Source of the DNA: Streptomyces sp. NBC_01497
GTDB lineage: Bacteria; Actinomycetota; Actinomycetes; Streptomycetales; Streptomycetaceae
Assembly (NCBI RefSeq): GCF_036250695.1
Contig: NZ_CP109428.1
Location: 434,001-498,000 of the forward strand
Direction of reading: 5' to 3'
Length of the DNA stretch: 64,000 nt
The notes below the pieces were generated by a model. That model searched no databases. It was given only the letters and a program-made list of their open reading frames with translations, and was not told the DNA's origin. Numbering within the stretch: the stretch's first letter is position 1; the number at the start of each line of letters is the position of its first letter. A program made the translations under genes and the position numbers. Below, piece by piece: positions 34,289-44,206 of the stretch.

Positions 34289-34903
34289 TCACTGGACGTG
34301 GTTGGTCTCGATGCTGTCGTCGATCCGGAACGTGATGCCCGTCGTCTTGCCGGCTTCGGCGTCTGGATCAACGAGATCGACGAAGTCCACGAGCTTCCTG
34401 TAGAGCCGATTGCTACAAGCGGATGTGGTCGCATCGTCCACTACTGACCCCGCCTGCAACGAAACGAGCAGCTGGGCCAGATTGTGACCGGAAAGGATCA
34501 CCTTCTGCATGCCATTCTGGCGTCCGCCCTCTGTCAGCTTGGTGATCCTCCCGTCCGGAAGGTTTGGGTTCTGTGTGAACTTGTCCTCGTAAGTTGGACA
34601 GCGGGTTCCGGTAATTGAGCGGGTGACGCTGTCAGTCCAGGTCGGCTTCCAGGTGCCGAACGCGAGGATTGCCATGAAGGTCCACGTGTCCTCATGGCAG
34701 ACCAAGGTCAGATAGGAGACGCCAGTGGCCACCTTGAGGTTCTCGTTGTGCACTGCAAGGTCGACGGCGTTGTCTGCGAGGGCTTTCTCGCGTGCCGCCC
34801 AGTCCTCTTCCAGCCAGTGCTTCTCTTGCTGCCAACGGTCAAGAGCGATCTGCCGCTCCAGCGCCTTGCCCGCCCGGTACTCCTCGCGCTATGTCTTGAG
34901 CAT
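34289..34903 (-). pseudogene. Unknown gene with a stop at codon 5
   Basis: With GGGGAGAG upstream, an ATG at 34903 starts MLKT, then TAG (34889-34891), then the frame stays open for 200 codons: REEYRAGKALERQIALDRWQ, LKVATGVSYLTLVCHEDTWT, GGRQNGMQKVILSGHNLAQL, VDFVDLVDPDAEAGKTTGIT. A functional protein would need an internal start such as the ATG at 34753. No domain recognised; the amphipathic N-terminal helix is rich in charged residues. Confidence 0.65.
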
Positions 34904-35223
34904 CCACTCTCCCCATCACTGAAAGTGCAAAGAGTATGCCTGTCCGTGTCCAGGGTCGGTAGTGCACCCTAAGCCGGAGGCAGGCGCGATCGGCTCTGTA
35001 GGGCGCCCACCTGCAGGGGCGGGCCGCTCGTCGACAACTTAAGTGGCCGGCACCCTCAGTCCGCCCGAAGGCGGGTGACGCGGGTGCCGGCCGACCCAAG
35101 ACACCACCCCAAGGGGCGTGTGCTCGCCCCGCAGGTTGTCGCCCCCCGGCCGGTAGGTGAACCTGTAGTGTTGTTTTCTCGACACGTTTTCCGGTGGAGT
35201 GCCGGACGCGGGAGGCCCTGAAA
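34904..35223. promoter_or_regulatory. Divergent intergenic region with a compound hairpin
   Basis: About 320 bp between divergent genes. It must hold promoters for both sides, and the hairpin at 35045-35092. Confidence 0.5.
35045..35092 (+). terminator. Two-tier hairpin in a leader region
   Basis: Outer stem GGCCGGCACCC/GGGTGCCGGCC (35045-35055, 35082-35092) encloses an inner CCGCC-CGAA-GGCGG stem-loop. It sits about 130 nt upstream of the gene at 35224, so it may be an attenuator, a structured leader, or a terminator left from a lost gene. Confidence 0.55.
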
Positions 35224-36231
35224 ATGATCCGTGCCGGACGCCGGCACCTGGTGCGCACTCTGGCCGACATCGCCGCGCAGCAGGACGTTGCTCTACAGAC
35301 CCTGCTCAACACCCGCCAGCACCAGGCGGAGGGCTTCCCCGCGCCGTTGAACGCGGGCCGCACCCGGCTCTACGACGGAGAGCAGATTGACGCGTTCCTG
35401 GCCAGGCGCCCGGTGCCGCCGCTGCCGGCGAGCGATGAGGAGGAGGACCTCCTGGACCGTCAGGAGGCCGCCGCGCTGCGCGGGGTGGAGCCGTACCAGT
35501 GGGACACCCGCAAGAAGAACCCGGCCGTGGCCGAGCACCTGGTCCTCATCCATGGTGTCGAGCACTGGCCCCGCCACGTCGTACGCGACCACACCCCCAC
35601 GCCGCGACGGCACGCCGGTGGGGGCGGGGGTGGCCGGCCCACCGGCGCAGGCGACCAGGTCCCGCGCGATCAACTGCACGCGCGCGTCGCGCAGCTCCTG
35701 GACGACGACCCCCACCTCACCGCGGCCGGCGTCACCGACAGGCTCGGCGTGCACCGCAACACCGCCCAGAGCGCGCTGACTCAGCTCCGCGCGGAACGCA
35801 TGGCCGACCGCATGCAGGAGCGCGAGCTGAATACCGCGCAGGCCGCCACAGACCTCGGCTACCCGCCCGGCCTGACCCGCCGCGCCGCCGTGCGAGCCGA
35901 GGCGGTCCTGCGCGGCCGCCAGGTGCTGCCGTACCTCGCCGACGTCGCCCAGGCGCTCCACACGCAAGGGTGGACGTCGTCCGGCACCGCGCCGGCCGTT
36001 CAGTACCCCGACAACGTCTGCGTCGCGGTGCTCGTGCTGGATGCGCCCGCGGCGCCGGCCCCGGCCTTGGCGTGGTCCGAGCAGCACGGCTGGCGCACCG
36101 CGACCTCCCGCCGCCACCCCCTCGGACGGGGCGCAGCACGGCCCCCGCCCGGCGACGGCGTATGCCACCTCGCCACCGGCATCACCCCCGCCCCCGCCGC
36201 CCTCGTCCAGGCGCTGTACACCACCGGCTGA
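35224..36231 (+). CDS. DUF6292-like protein with HTH N-terminus
   Basis: 335 residues; GGAGG precedes the ATG at 35224 by eight bases. The N-terminus (MIRAGRRHLVRTLADIAAQQ, ALQTLLNTRQHQAEGFPAPL) resembles an excisionase-type HTH; a second HTH-like block is LDDDPHLTAAGVTDRLGVHR. The C-terminal 110 residues (VLPYLADVAQALHTQGWTSS, ALAWSEQHGWRTATSRRHPL) match DUF6292, a small domain common on Streptomyces plasmids and integrative elements. Probably a DNA-binding regulator or replication accessory; the function is not known. Confidence 0.75.
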   Translation: MIRAGRRHLVRTLADIAAQQDVALQTLLNTRQHQAEGFPAPLNAGRTRLYDGEQIDAFLARRPVPPLPASDEEEDLLDRQEAAALRGVEPYQWDTRKKNPAVAEHLVLIHGVEHWPRHVVRDHTPTPRRHAGGGGGGRPTGAGDQVPRDQLHARVAQLLDDDPHLTAAGVTDRLGVHRNTAQSALTQLRAERMADRMQERELNTAQAATDLGYPPGLTRRAAVRAEAVLRGRQVLPYLADVAQALHTQGWTSSGTAPAVQYPDNVCVAVLVLDAPAAPAPALAWSEQHGWRTATSRRHPLGRGAARPPPGDGVCHLATGITPAPAALVQALYTTG

Positions 36232-36581
36232 CCCAACCCGCCCCACCGCGCACCGCCTGGGCCCCCAGGACCCCCTGGGGGCCCGCGGCATGCCCGCACC
36301 AGCACACCCGGGACCCCAGGGCGCGCCGGAAGGCCAACACGGCGCAGGGCCGCGACCGGGCGGGGCGCAGCAGCGGGCAGGGCGCGGACCGCCCCGTCGA
36401 AGTGAAGTTCCCTCAGCGGGGAGCGGCCGCGCCGGGGCCTGGCCGCTCCATATGGGTTGACCTGCGTAAACGTTCCCTCATAGGTAGATCAGTAAGCAAG
36501 TTAGAGATGCACTTGTCTTATTGGTCGATAGCAACATCCGACCAACACCCAAGACCACCAACGCACTTGAAGGGGATACCC
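36232..36581. promoter_or_regulatory. Intergenic region with terminator and promoter candidate
   Basis: Contains the hairpin at 36420-36449 and, right after it, TTGACC (36457-36462) followed 18 bp later by TAGGTA, a possible sigma-70 type promoter for the 36582 gene. AT content rises sharply from 36455 to 36560. Confidence 0.5.
36420..36449 (+). terminator. Hairpin terminator
   Basis: GGA GCGGCC (36420-36428) pairs with GGCCGCTCC (36441-36449), a 9-bp stem with a 12-nt loop, downstream of the 35224 gene and just before a promoter-like sequence. Confidence 0.65.
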
Positions 36582-36893
36582 ATGCTCGCAACCAACCTCG
36601 CCCTCGTCATCCGCCCCGACGCCACGTTCGACGTCATCGACTGGCCCGCCGACGGCGCCACCCTGCGCACCCTCTACACCGCGCTCAACTGCGACTACGT
36701 CGACATGGTCGACGTATCCCCCGAGCTGTCCATGTGGCTGGACGACAGCGGAATCACCATCGGATCCCCCGTCAACATCCCCGCCACCAACCACCGAGGC
36801 GACACCATCGGCCTCACTCGCGAACAGTGCGACATGGTCCTCGGAATCATCGGAATCGAAACCCCGACCATCCCGCACCAGCACACCAAGTAA
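36582..36893 (+). CDS. DUF3846 family protein
   Basis: 103 residues, AAGGGGA six bases before the ATG. MLATNLALVIRPDATFDVID and LRTLYTALNCDYVDMVDVSP followed by SMWLDDSG and DTIGLTREQCDMVLGIIG fit DUF3846, small proteins of plasmids and phages with unknown role. GC is lower than average. Confidence 0.85.
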   Translation: MLATNLALVIRPDATFDVIDWPADGATLRTLYTALNCDYVDMVDVSPELSMWLDDSGITIGSPVNIPATNHRGDTIGLTREQCDMVLGIIGIETPTIPHQHTK

Positions 36894-37084
36894 CTCCCCA
36901 ATCCCCGGCGGCCGGGGAGACGAACTCCCCCGACCGCCCGGCCGCCACACGCCCCCAGCGCCTCACAGCGGCCCGTCGGATGAACTCTCCGGTCCCCTTC
37001 TCCCCGCGCGCCAACAGCCCGAGTCGAGCCGCCCCATGGGCCCGCTCCTCGCCCCCGCGCCCCTCACACGCCCAAGGAACCCCT

Positions 37085-37707
37085 GTGATCCCGGTCAAGA
37101 GCACCGAAGAGCAGCGCGACGCCTACACGCGAGCGATCACCAGCACGTTGGACGCCGCCCCGCCGGACCAAAAGCGGCGCGGACGCGAGCGGTACGCCAC
37201 GGCCCATCAATTCGCGGTCGGGATCTCCAAGGGAGCCACCTCGAAAGGCGCGGGAGTTCTCGCCGCACTGTCCGCCAACAAGTCATGGCGCAGAATTACA
37301 GGCTCGCCCGAAAGGCATTCATGGAGGGCACGGCAAGCGGACACGTCCGCGACGCGGTCACGAAAGCCAACCGCATCATGGCCGGTACCGGCCCCACCGA
37401 AGTTCTCCCCATGCACATCAAAACGGGATACTTCTATGTGTGCATCGCCAACCCCGAAGACGGGCAAGCGGCAGTGATTGGCCGTCACGCGCACGACATC
37501 GCCGTAAGAGAGATCTACGGCCAAAGGGAAAGGGGGCTCGGCGAACTCGGGCGCTACAACGTACTGGCCGACTGCTACCGAGCCGCCACACGAGAAATCG
37601 GAGAGGTACCCAGCAAAGTTCAGGCCGTCACGCCGGCAGCGCACATCGAGCTGAAGGCCCCCTCGTACCGTGGAGTCCGTGATACCAGGGGAAACAGAGG
37701 TTCATAG
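37085..37707 (+). pseudogene. DUF7178-type gene, frameshifted
   Basis: From the GTG at 37085 (AAGGA seven bases before): STEEQRDAYTRAITSTLDAA, FAVGISKGATSKGAGVLAAL, SANKSW; a one-base shift near 37285 leads to AQNYRLARKAFMEGTASGHV, RIMAGTGPTEVLPMHIKTGY, FYVCIANPEDGQAAVIGRHA, HDIAVREIYGQRERGLGELG. The second half carries the conserved RHAHDIAVGxxYGQRERGL core of the family. The last codons run into the IS3 flank. Confidence 0.75.
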
Positions 37708-38021
37708 GGTCCGAGCAGCAGAAGTACGACGCCGAGTTTCGTGAGGGTGCTGTACGCATCGTGATCGAGACGGGCAAGCCGATCCCGGAGGTCGCCGAAG
37801 ACCCGGGTGCTCATCCGGGGATGCTGCCCGCTGGGTCTCGCGCTGGAGGAGGAATGGATCGGCCTCCTCGGACCGGCCCGCGCCCGCCGCTTCGGGCGGC
37901 CGACTGCGGGAAGGCGAACGCGCTGAGCTGGAGCGGTTGCATCGCGAGATGGGTGAAAGGAACGCGAGCTGGAGATGGGGCGTGATGTCTTCAAACAGTG
38001 CATGGCCTTGTGGGTGAAGTA
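37705..38021 (+). pseudogene. IS3 OrfA, decayed
   Basis: GSEQQKYDAEFREGAVRIVI and ETGKPIPEVAEDPGAHPGML are OrfA-like, then ELERLHREMG and MGRDVFKQCMALWVK in other frames. The start codon appears mutated (ATAGGG) and at least one frameshift occurs. Confidence 0.8.
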
Positions 38022-38915
38022 GCTGCCGCGGACCCGGCCCGGCTGGCCGGGGTGATCAGCGGCTGCAAGGCCGGGCAGAACATTCCGCACGCCGTGTCCT
38101 GCCGCGTGCTGGGCGTGCGCCAGTCGCGGTTCTACAAGTGGAAGGACAAGCCTGTCACCGCCCGCGAGGTGCGGCGAGGACAGCTGGCCGACGCCATCCG
38201 GCGCGTCTTCGACGCCTCGGGCGGCACCCACGGCTCACCGAAAGCGTGGATCACGCTCGCCCGGGAGGGATGGCGCATCTCGGTGAACACCGTCGCGAAG
38301 ACCATGGCAGAGCTCGGTCTGGCCGGACGGAAGGTCCGCCGACGCCGCGGTCTCACCCGCCCGGGCCGGCGGGCCGCGGCACCGGACTTCGTGCGCTACG
38401 ACGCCCCGGACCAGGTAGGGGCCGGCGACATGACCGAGATCGTCACAAGTGAGGGCAACCTGTACCTCGCCACGGTGATCGATGTGTTCTCAGGTCGTCT
38501 GCTCGGCTACGCGATGGGTGCCCATCGCGATGCCGAACTCGTCCTGGCCTCAATGCACATGGCCGCCGCCACCCGCGGCGGAGACGTGAAAGGCGTGATC
38601 TTTCACAGCAGAGGCAGCGAGTACGTCTCCCGCCACTTCAAGCGGGCCTGCCGGAAACTCGGCGTGACCCAGTCCATGGGACGCGTCGGGTCGTGCTTCG
38701 ACAACGCCGTCAGCCAGGCGTTCAACAGCGTACTCAAGGTCGAGTACGTCCACCGGCGCACCTTCGCCACCCGCACCGAAGCCCGGCTGAAGATCACCAC
38801 ATGGATCACCGGCTCCTACAACACCCGCCGACTACACGGCGTATGCGGATACCGCAGCCCAATCGACTACGAAAACAATCACCAGACCGGCTCCGACCTT
38901 GAGCTGGCCGCATAG
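37998..38915 (+). CDS. IS3 OrfB with altered catalytic residues
   Basis: 305 residues in one frame, starting within OrfA. The HTH_21/rve layout is present (RQSRFYKWKDKP, DQVGAGDMTEIVTSEGNLYL with the first Asp). The second Asp position reads FHSRGSEYVS instead of HSDRGSEY, and the Glu position reads DNAVSQAFNSVLKVEY with Gln instead of Glu. Two of three DDE residues therefore look lost, so the enzyme is very likely dead although its frame is open. Confidence 0.85.
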   Translation: MHGLVGEVAAADPARLAGVISGCKAGQNIPHAVSCRVLGVRQSRFYKWKDKPVTAREVRRGQLADAIRRVFDASGGTHGSPKAWITLAREGWRISVNTVAKTMAELGLAGRKVRRRRGLTRPGRRAAAPDFVRYDAPDQVGAGDMTEIVTSEGNLYLATVIDVFSGRLLGYAMGAHRDAELVLASMHMAAATRGGDVKGVIFHSRGSEYVSRHFKRACRKLGVTQSMGRVGSCFDNAVSQAFNSVLKVEYVHRRTFATRTEARLKITTWITGSYNTRRLHGVCGYRSPIDYENNHQTGSDLELAA

Positions 38916-38942
38916 AAGAACTCCACACTTCGAGGGGATTGA

Positions 38943-39050
38943 CACGAGGACCGCTCCCAGGGCCGCACCGGCAACGCGCCCCGCGTCATGGCCGGCCTCC
39001 GCAACACCGTGATCACCCTGCTGCGTCTCCACGGCCACCACAACATCGCG
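38943..39050 (+). pseudogene. ISAs1-type transposase C-terminal scrap
   Basis: Reads EDRSQGRTGNAPRVMAGLRN followed by TVITLLRLHGHHNIA, the typical C-terminal EDRSxxRTGxxPxxMAxLRNLAI block of ISAs1 transposases. Confidence 0.7.
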
Positions 39051-39216
39051 CCGCCCTACGGCATCACGCCCGTGACACCGACCGACCCGTCAGCCCCTTC
39101 CTGGCCGCATGATCAACAGCTTGCCGGGGCCCTGACCCGCAACATCCCCACCCCGGGGGCTGAACCGCACCAGCCAACACCAACGTCGTACCAGAAAAGA
39201 GTCCACCCATCCCCGA

Positions 39217-39378
39217 CTCAAGCGTTGTCCCGTAACTCAGGGCATGAAGTCGGCGGGTCACCACAGGCAGATCCGATTGTCCGATCGTGCCCCAAATCAC
39301 GGCCTCAACCCGATCCTGATCAAGTAGGTCGAACCCGACAGTGGTAAGGGCTGTCCAGAGTTACAGAACAGCCCTTAA
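39217..39378. repeat. MITE-like element, copy 2 (diverged)
   Basis: Left end CTCAAGCGTTGTCCCGTAAC; right end read inwards TTAAGGGCTGTTCTGTAACT. The right end forms its own hairpin with TAAGGGCTGT at 39345-39354. More diverged than the copies at 10572 and 58753. Confidence 0.6.
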
Positions 39379-39413
39379 CAAACCAGCCCCCACCTACACG
39401 AAAGGCAAACCCC

Positions 39414-40637
39414 ATGCCACACAACGAGGCCGCCCAGCGCCAGATCGAGGCCGCGTACGTAGAAGAACTCCGCAAGCTGGGGCCGGAAGACCCCCTCCCC
39501 AGCAAAAGAAGTTCCCCTCTTGGCGGGTACCTGGTGAGGATGCGGTCACGCGGGTCGGCCGGAAAGCCGGGCCCAGAGCTGTGCGAGGAGCTAAGGCGGT
39601 ACGACCTCGAATTCACACAAAGGGTGACTGGCGGCAACTGGTTCCTGCCGTACCTCACCAAAGAGCAGCAGTACGCGACAAAAGCAAAAGCGCAGCGCAA
39701 GGCTATAGATGCAGGCGCGCACCAATCCTTCTCGCGTTTTTTGGGGTCCGAGGCCGCGTACGTAGAAGAACTCAACAAACGGAATGTGGGAGAACTGCCC
39801 GTCCAGAGGGATGCCGGCCTTGGTCGGTACTTGAGCGACATGCAGAAAAAAGGTCGGGCCAGTGTGTCGGAAGGGATGCATGATGCGCTGGGTCGGCAGG
39901 GCCTGTTCGTCGTCCGGAAGGACGGCAAATGGCACCTGCCGAAGGGCTACAAGGCGTCAAGTAAAGAGTTCGAGTCCATTTTGAGGAGTGCGGCGGGCCC
40001 TTCGTGGTCGGGGGACGTGTCTTACCCGGCCGGAGAACGGCAGCCCTCCACGTCACAGACCACGCGATCCCAGTGGTCACCGCCCGGCTTCGAGGGGGAA
40101 GGCAGTTCCCAGACACCGGCCCTCCCCGGCCGCACGCCCTCGCCGTATCAGTCCTTCCCCGCACCGACCTACCCCAGACTCCAGGAAGCACCCACGAACC
40201 ACCAGCCCCAACAGCAGTACGGCAGCACACCCACCCAGCCCTATCCGCAACACCCGCACCACACCCTGCCCGCACCCACCCACCCGGCGTACCAGCGGCC
40301 CGCCACCTCCTCCCTCTCCAGCCTCGCCGACGCCATACCCGGCATAACCCACCTCACCCAACTACAGCCCACCGCATCCCACCAACAGCCCCCGACCCCC
40401 TCCACACAGCCATACCCCCAGTACCCGCACCAGCCGCACCCGGGACCGCACCACCAGCCGCCGAACACACAATCCGCCCGCCCCAACCCCCCAACCCCCC
40501 AAAGGCAGGCACCCTACACACCCCGCTACCTCCCCCTACCGCCCCAGAACACCACAACGGGACTCCCAAGCTCCTCATCCACACGCCCAACCCAACCCCC
40601 CACCCGCCCCAAAACCCCGGCGCGCAAAACCCGCTGA
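39414..40637 (+). CDS. Repeat protein with proline-rich tail
   Basis: 407 residues. Two related units of about 100 residues: one starts EAAYVEELRKLGPEDPLPSK with LGGYLVRMRSRGSAGKPGPE, the second EAAYVEELNKRNVGELPVQR with LGRYLSDMQKKGRASVSEGM. Each ends in a tryptophan-containing strand (NWFLPYL, KWHLPKG). Residues 210-407 are low-complexity Pro/Gln/His/Ser. The units recall small repeat modules in Streptomyces helicase-associated or secreted-toxin proteins, but I cannot name the domain. It begins 36 bp after MITE copy 2. Codon use is less GC-biased than its neighbours. Confidence 0.75.
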   Translation: MPHNEAAQRQIEAAYVEELRKLGPEDPLPSKRSSPLGGYLVRMRSRGSAGKPGPELCEELRRYDLEFTQRVTGGNWFLPYLTKEQQYATKAKAQRKAIDAGAHQSFSRFLGSEAAYVEELNKRNVGELPVQRDAGLGRYLSDMQKKGRASVSEGMHDALGRQGLFVVRKDGKWHLPKGYKASSKEFESILRSAAGPSWSGDVSYPAGERQPSTSQTTRSQWSPPGFEGEGSSQTPALPGRTPSPYQSFPAPTYPRLQEAPTNHQPQQQYGSTPTQPYPQHPHHTLPAPTHPAYQRPATSSLSSLADAIPGITHLTQLQPTASHQQPPTPSTQPYPQYPHQPHPGPHHQPPNTQSARPNPPTPQRQAPYTPRYLPLPPQNTTTGLPSSSSTRPTQPPTRPKTPARKTR

Positions 40638-40696
40638 AAGACAGAACAAACCAACCAAAAAACAACCCGAACCGCCAGGGGACTGTAAGAAGAACA

Positions 40697-42326
40697 GCTC
40701 TGTTCCGTAGTCGGTGGTAACGGCAGGTGACAGGTGTCGTTGACCTGGTATGCGCGATGTCAACTCCCTTGTGGCAATGGTGTTTTCAGGGCTCTCGGCA
40801 CTGGTCATCGAAGACGTGGCAGATGACGGCGAGGTGATCCGGGTCATCGCCCGGACCCGGGATGTTCCGGTGCCCTGCCCCGTGTGCGGGGTGCCGACGG
40901 GGAAGGTGCATGCACGAGTATCACGCCCGGACGGTGGCGGATGTGCCGGTGGACGGTCGGCAGGTCGTGGCCAGCGTCCGGGTGCGACGCCTGGTCTGCC
41001 CGGTCCTGGGCTGCCGGCGGCAGACCTTCCGCGAGCAAGTCCCTGGGCTGATCGAGCGCCTTCAACGTCGCACCATGCGTCTGACCAGCCAAGTCTCGAA
41101 GGTAGTCAAGGAGTTATGTGGCCGGGCGGCCTCCCGTCTCGCCCGGTTCCTGGCCACGCCCCTCTCCTACGCCACCGCCCTGCGCCTGCTGCGGCGCATC
41201 CCCCCACCGACGGTGCGGATCCCGAGGGTGATCGGGGTCGACGACTTCGCCCTGCGCCGCCGCCACCGCTACGCCACGATCATCATCGACGCCGAGACCG
41301 GGGAACGCGTCGACGTCCTGCCCGACCGCGAGGCCGCCACCTTGGAGGCATGGCTGCGCGGGAAGAAAGGGGTGGAGGTCGTGTGCCGGGACGGCTCGGC
41401 CACCTACGCCGAGGCGATCCGCCGGGCACTGCCCGACGCGGTGCAGGTCAGCGACCGCTGGCACCTGTGGCGCAACCTGTGCGACAAGATTCTGGCCGGA
41501 GTCCGCGCCCACGCCCCTTGCTGGGCCACCGTCAATCCGCCCCGGCCCGGCGGGGTACGCGAGCAGACCACCCGCGAGCGCTGGCACACAGTCCACGCCC
41601 TTCTCGACTCCGGCGTCGGCCTGCTCGAATGCGCCCGCAGACTGAACCTCGCCCTGAACACCGTCAAGCGCTACGCCCGCATCCCTGAACCGTCCGCCGA
41701 TCGCATCGCCCCACGCTACCGGCCTACCGTGGTTGATCCCTACCGCGACCACCTGCGTCAACGACGGGCGGAAGACCCGACCGTCCCCGTCACCCACCTC
41801 CTCCACGAGATCCGGGAACTGGGCTACACCGGCAGTGCCAACCTGCTGGTCCGCTACCTCAACCAGGGCCGCGCCGAAGGCGACCGCCCCGTGACAACCC
41901 CACGCCGAGTCGCCCGGCTTCTGCTCACCCACCCCGAGCACCTGTCGACCAAGGACACCGACCTGCTCGGACTCCTCACCGCTGCCTGCCCGGAGATGAC
42001 CGCGCTCGCCCGACTCACCGGCGAGTTCGCCGCTCTCCTGACCCCGGCCCAGGCCAACGACAACAAGCTCACCCAGTGGATCACCACCGTCCGCACCGTC
42101 GACCTGCCCCACCTGCACAGCTTCTGCAACGGCCTCGAACTCGACCGCGCCGCCGTGAACGCCGGCCTCACCCTGCCCCACCACAACGGCCGGACCGAGG
42201 GCGTCAACACCCACACCAAGCGGATCATGCGGCAGATGCACGGCCGTGCCGGATTCGAACTCCTCCGCTACCGCATCTTGCTCAGCGCATAGGCATGCAA
42301 CGTCACCACCGACTACGGAACAGAGC
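40697..42326 (+). mobile_element. ISL3-family element, defective
   Basis: Inverted repeats GCTCTGTTCCGTAGTCGGTG at 40697 and, inverted, at 42326, extending to about 27 bp. No 8-bp target duplication is visible, so one flank may have been rearranged. The transposase inside is frameshifted. Confidence 0.85.
40750..42292 (+). pseudogene. ISL3-family transposase with a +1 frameshift
   Basis: The first frame gives FSGLSALVIEDVADDGEVIR and CPVCGVPTGKVH; one extra base between 40912 and 40918 moves the rest to the next frame: EYHARTVADVPVDGRQVVAS, RLVCPVLGCRRQTFREQVPG, IGVDDFALRRRHRYATIIID, VCRDGSATYAEAIRRALPDA, SDRWHLWRNL and HNGRTEGVNTHTKRIMRQMH. All DDE residues are present. A programmed shift cannot be excluded, but no slippery run is seen. 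Confidence 0.9.
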
Positions 42327-42354
42327 CGTTGATTGGGCAGTCCCGGGGACTCAC

Positions 42355-42387
42355 GACCGGCCCGTCGGCTCAGCCGACGGGCCGGTC
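42355..42387. terminator. Strong inverted repeat
   Basis: GACCGGCCCGTCGGCT, one unpaired base, then its exact complement, 42355-42387. It lies just past the 3' end of the leftward hydrolase gene and is probably its terminator. Confidence 0.8.
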
Positions 42388-42427
42388 CAGTCAGAGGGCG
42401 AAAGGCGTGCGAGCCTCCTGCGTCAGG

Positions 42428-44205
42428 TCACCCCAGGGGCAGTGTCAGGTGGGCCGCGCTCTTGGCGGGTGAGCTGATCGTTGTCGTGCTGTTGTCGGTG
42501 TCGCCGTCGGTGTCGGCGTCCGAGTAGAGCTGGTCCCTGGTCCCGACGACCAGCATCAGGCGGTGTTCCTGGGGTACGTCGTAGCCGGCTGCCTGAAGGT
42601 CCCAGGTGGCGCTCTTGTCCTGGCCGCGGGTCAGGTCGGTGAGTGTGAGGGGCTCGTGGGTGATGATGCGGGCGGTGTTGTCGGGGCTGACGTCGAACAG
42701 GTAGGCCACCAGGGTGGCGGCGTCGGCCGTGCTGCGCACGGTCAGGCTGAGCTGGGGGACGCCCCGGATGCGGCGGGCCGCGGTGAGTGGCGTGCTGGTC
42801 CAGACACCGAGGTACTGGCGGTCGAACTTGTCCGGGCTGTAGGTCTTCGGGCTGCCGTTCCACTCGGCCTGGCCGATGGTGATGACGGCGTCCACCGCTG
42901 TGGCGTCGGTCAGTTGTCCCGGGGCGAACTTCCGGTTCCAGCCCGTCGCCGGGTCTGCGCCCAGAACGCCGTCGCTGCTCTTTGGCGCGGAGCCGGTCAG
43001 GTACCAGCGTTCGGTGGAGGTGGTGACGTCCGCCCAGGAAGACCGGGGCTCGCGGATGCCCGGCTTGGTGATGACGTTCTTTCCGGTCTTCGGGTCGGTC
43101 CGGGTCTGGTAGCTGAACATGATGTGGCTGGTGACCGGGGACCAGTCGGGCACGCCGTTGTCGGCCCCGAGGACGTGGTGGTCCAGCCACGCGAACGCCT
43201 CGTCGACCGGCAGGTTCGGGCCGCTGAAGGGGATGGTGAGGCCGGCGCCCTCGGGGGCGGCGTGGTCACCGATCCACAGGTTCAGGTGCTTGGGCACAGC
43301 GAGCTTGTCGAAGTGCTCGAGGACCTGGTTCACCGGGAACAGCGTCTCGTGCCAGGTGTTGGAGAAGTACGTCGGGACGTTACGGTCGTTGGTCGCCGCG
43401 GCGTAGGAGGAGGGAGCCCGCTCGGTGCACCACTCCACGACGGATTCCATCCCCTGCCCGCGCATGAAGTCCGACAGGATCTGCTGGGTGGCCTCGTCGA
43501 ACTTCCGGTCGAGCGGCCCGCCGGTGAAGTTGATCAGGGCTGTCACCGCGGCGAGGTGCCGGGTGTCGTTCTGGTAGAGGGCGGTGGCCAGGTTGCCCCA
43601 GGTGCTCAGGGCCACGACGGCGTCGACACGCTTGTCCTTGTCGTGCGCCGCGACCAGCTGGCTGATGCCCGAGCCGTACGACTCGCCGAGGAAGGCGACG
43701 CGGCTCGGGTTGAAGTACTGCTGGGCGTAGTCGATCGCAGTGGAGGCGTCGGACCAGTCCAGGGGGCCGGCGACATCGATGGTTCCCCCGGAGGTGAAGG
43801 GGCTGTCCACGTAGCCTCCGCCCGGCATTTGCGTCGTGAGGCCGATCCCGCGCGGCGTGTAGGCCAGCACGTGGTAGCCGCGCAGCGCCAGCTGGAGGTA
43901 GGTGTACTCGAACAGGGCCCAGCCGTACGGCGTCCAGCCGGAGGGCACGATCACCACAGGCATGGACTCCGAGGTGTTGAGTTTGATGGTGTGCGCCGAC
44001 AGCCGCACGCCGTCGGCAGCGGTGATCCGGGGAAAGCCGACGGTGGCCGCTTGCTGCACCTTCCCCGTCAGCTGCCGGAGGTCAGAGGTCAGCACAGACC
44101 GCTCGGCCGTGCCCTGCAGGGTGGCGATCAGTGCCTGGGCGACGTTGACGGCGGCCGGGTTCAGCGAAGTCGGCGAGGCGTAGACGCCGTGCTCGGCACA
44201 TCCTG
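42428..44205 (-). pseudogene. CocE/S15-type alpha/beta hydrolase, 5' end lost
   Basis: Over 550 residues of a CocE/NonD-family hydrolase: nucleophile in VAFLGESYGSGISQL, GIGLTTQMPGGGY, a GDHAAPEGAG segment near the catalytic His, and a C-terminal jelly-roll domain (AARRIRGVPQLSLTVRST, LMLVVGTRDQLY). The frame continues upstream of the GTG at 44095 (GVYASPTSLNPAAVNVAQAL, IATLQGTAERSV) up to a junction near 44205 with an unrelated transporter fragment, so the signal peptide and start were removed by a rearrangement. A shortened protein could still be made from 44095. Confidence 0.85.
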
Positions 44206-44206
44206 G

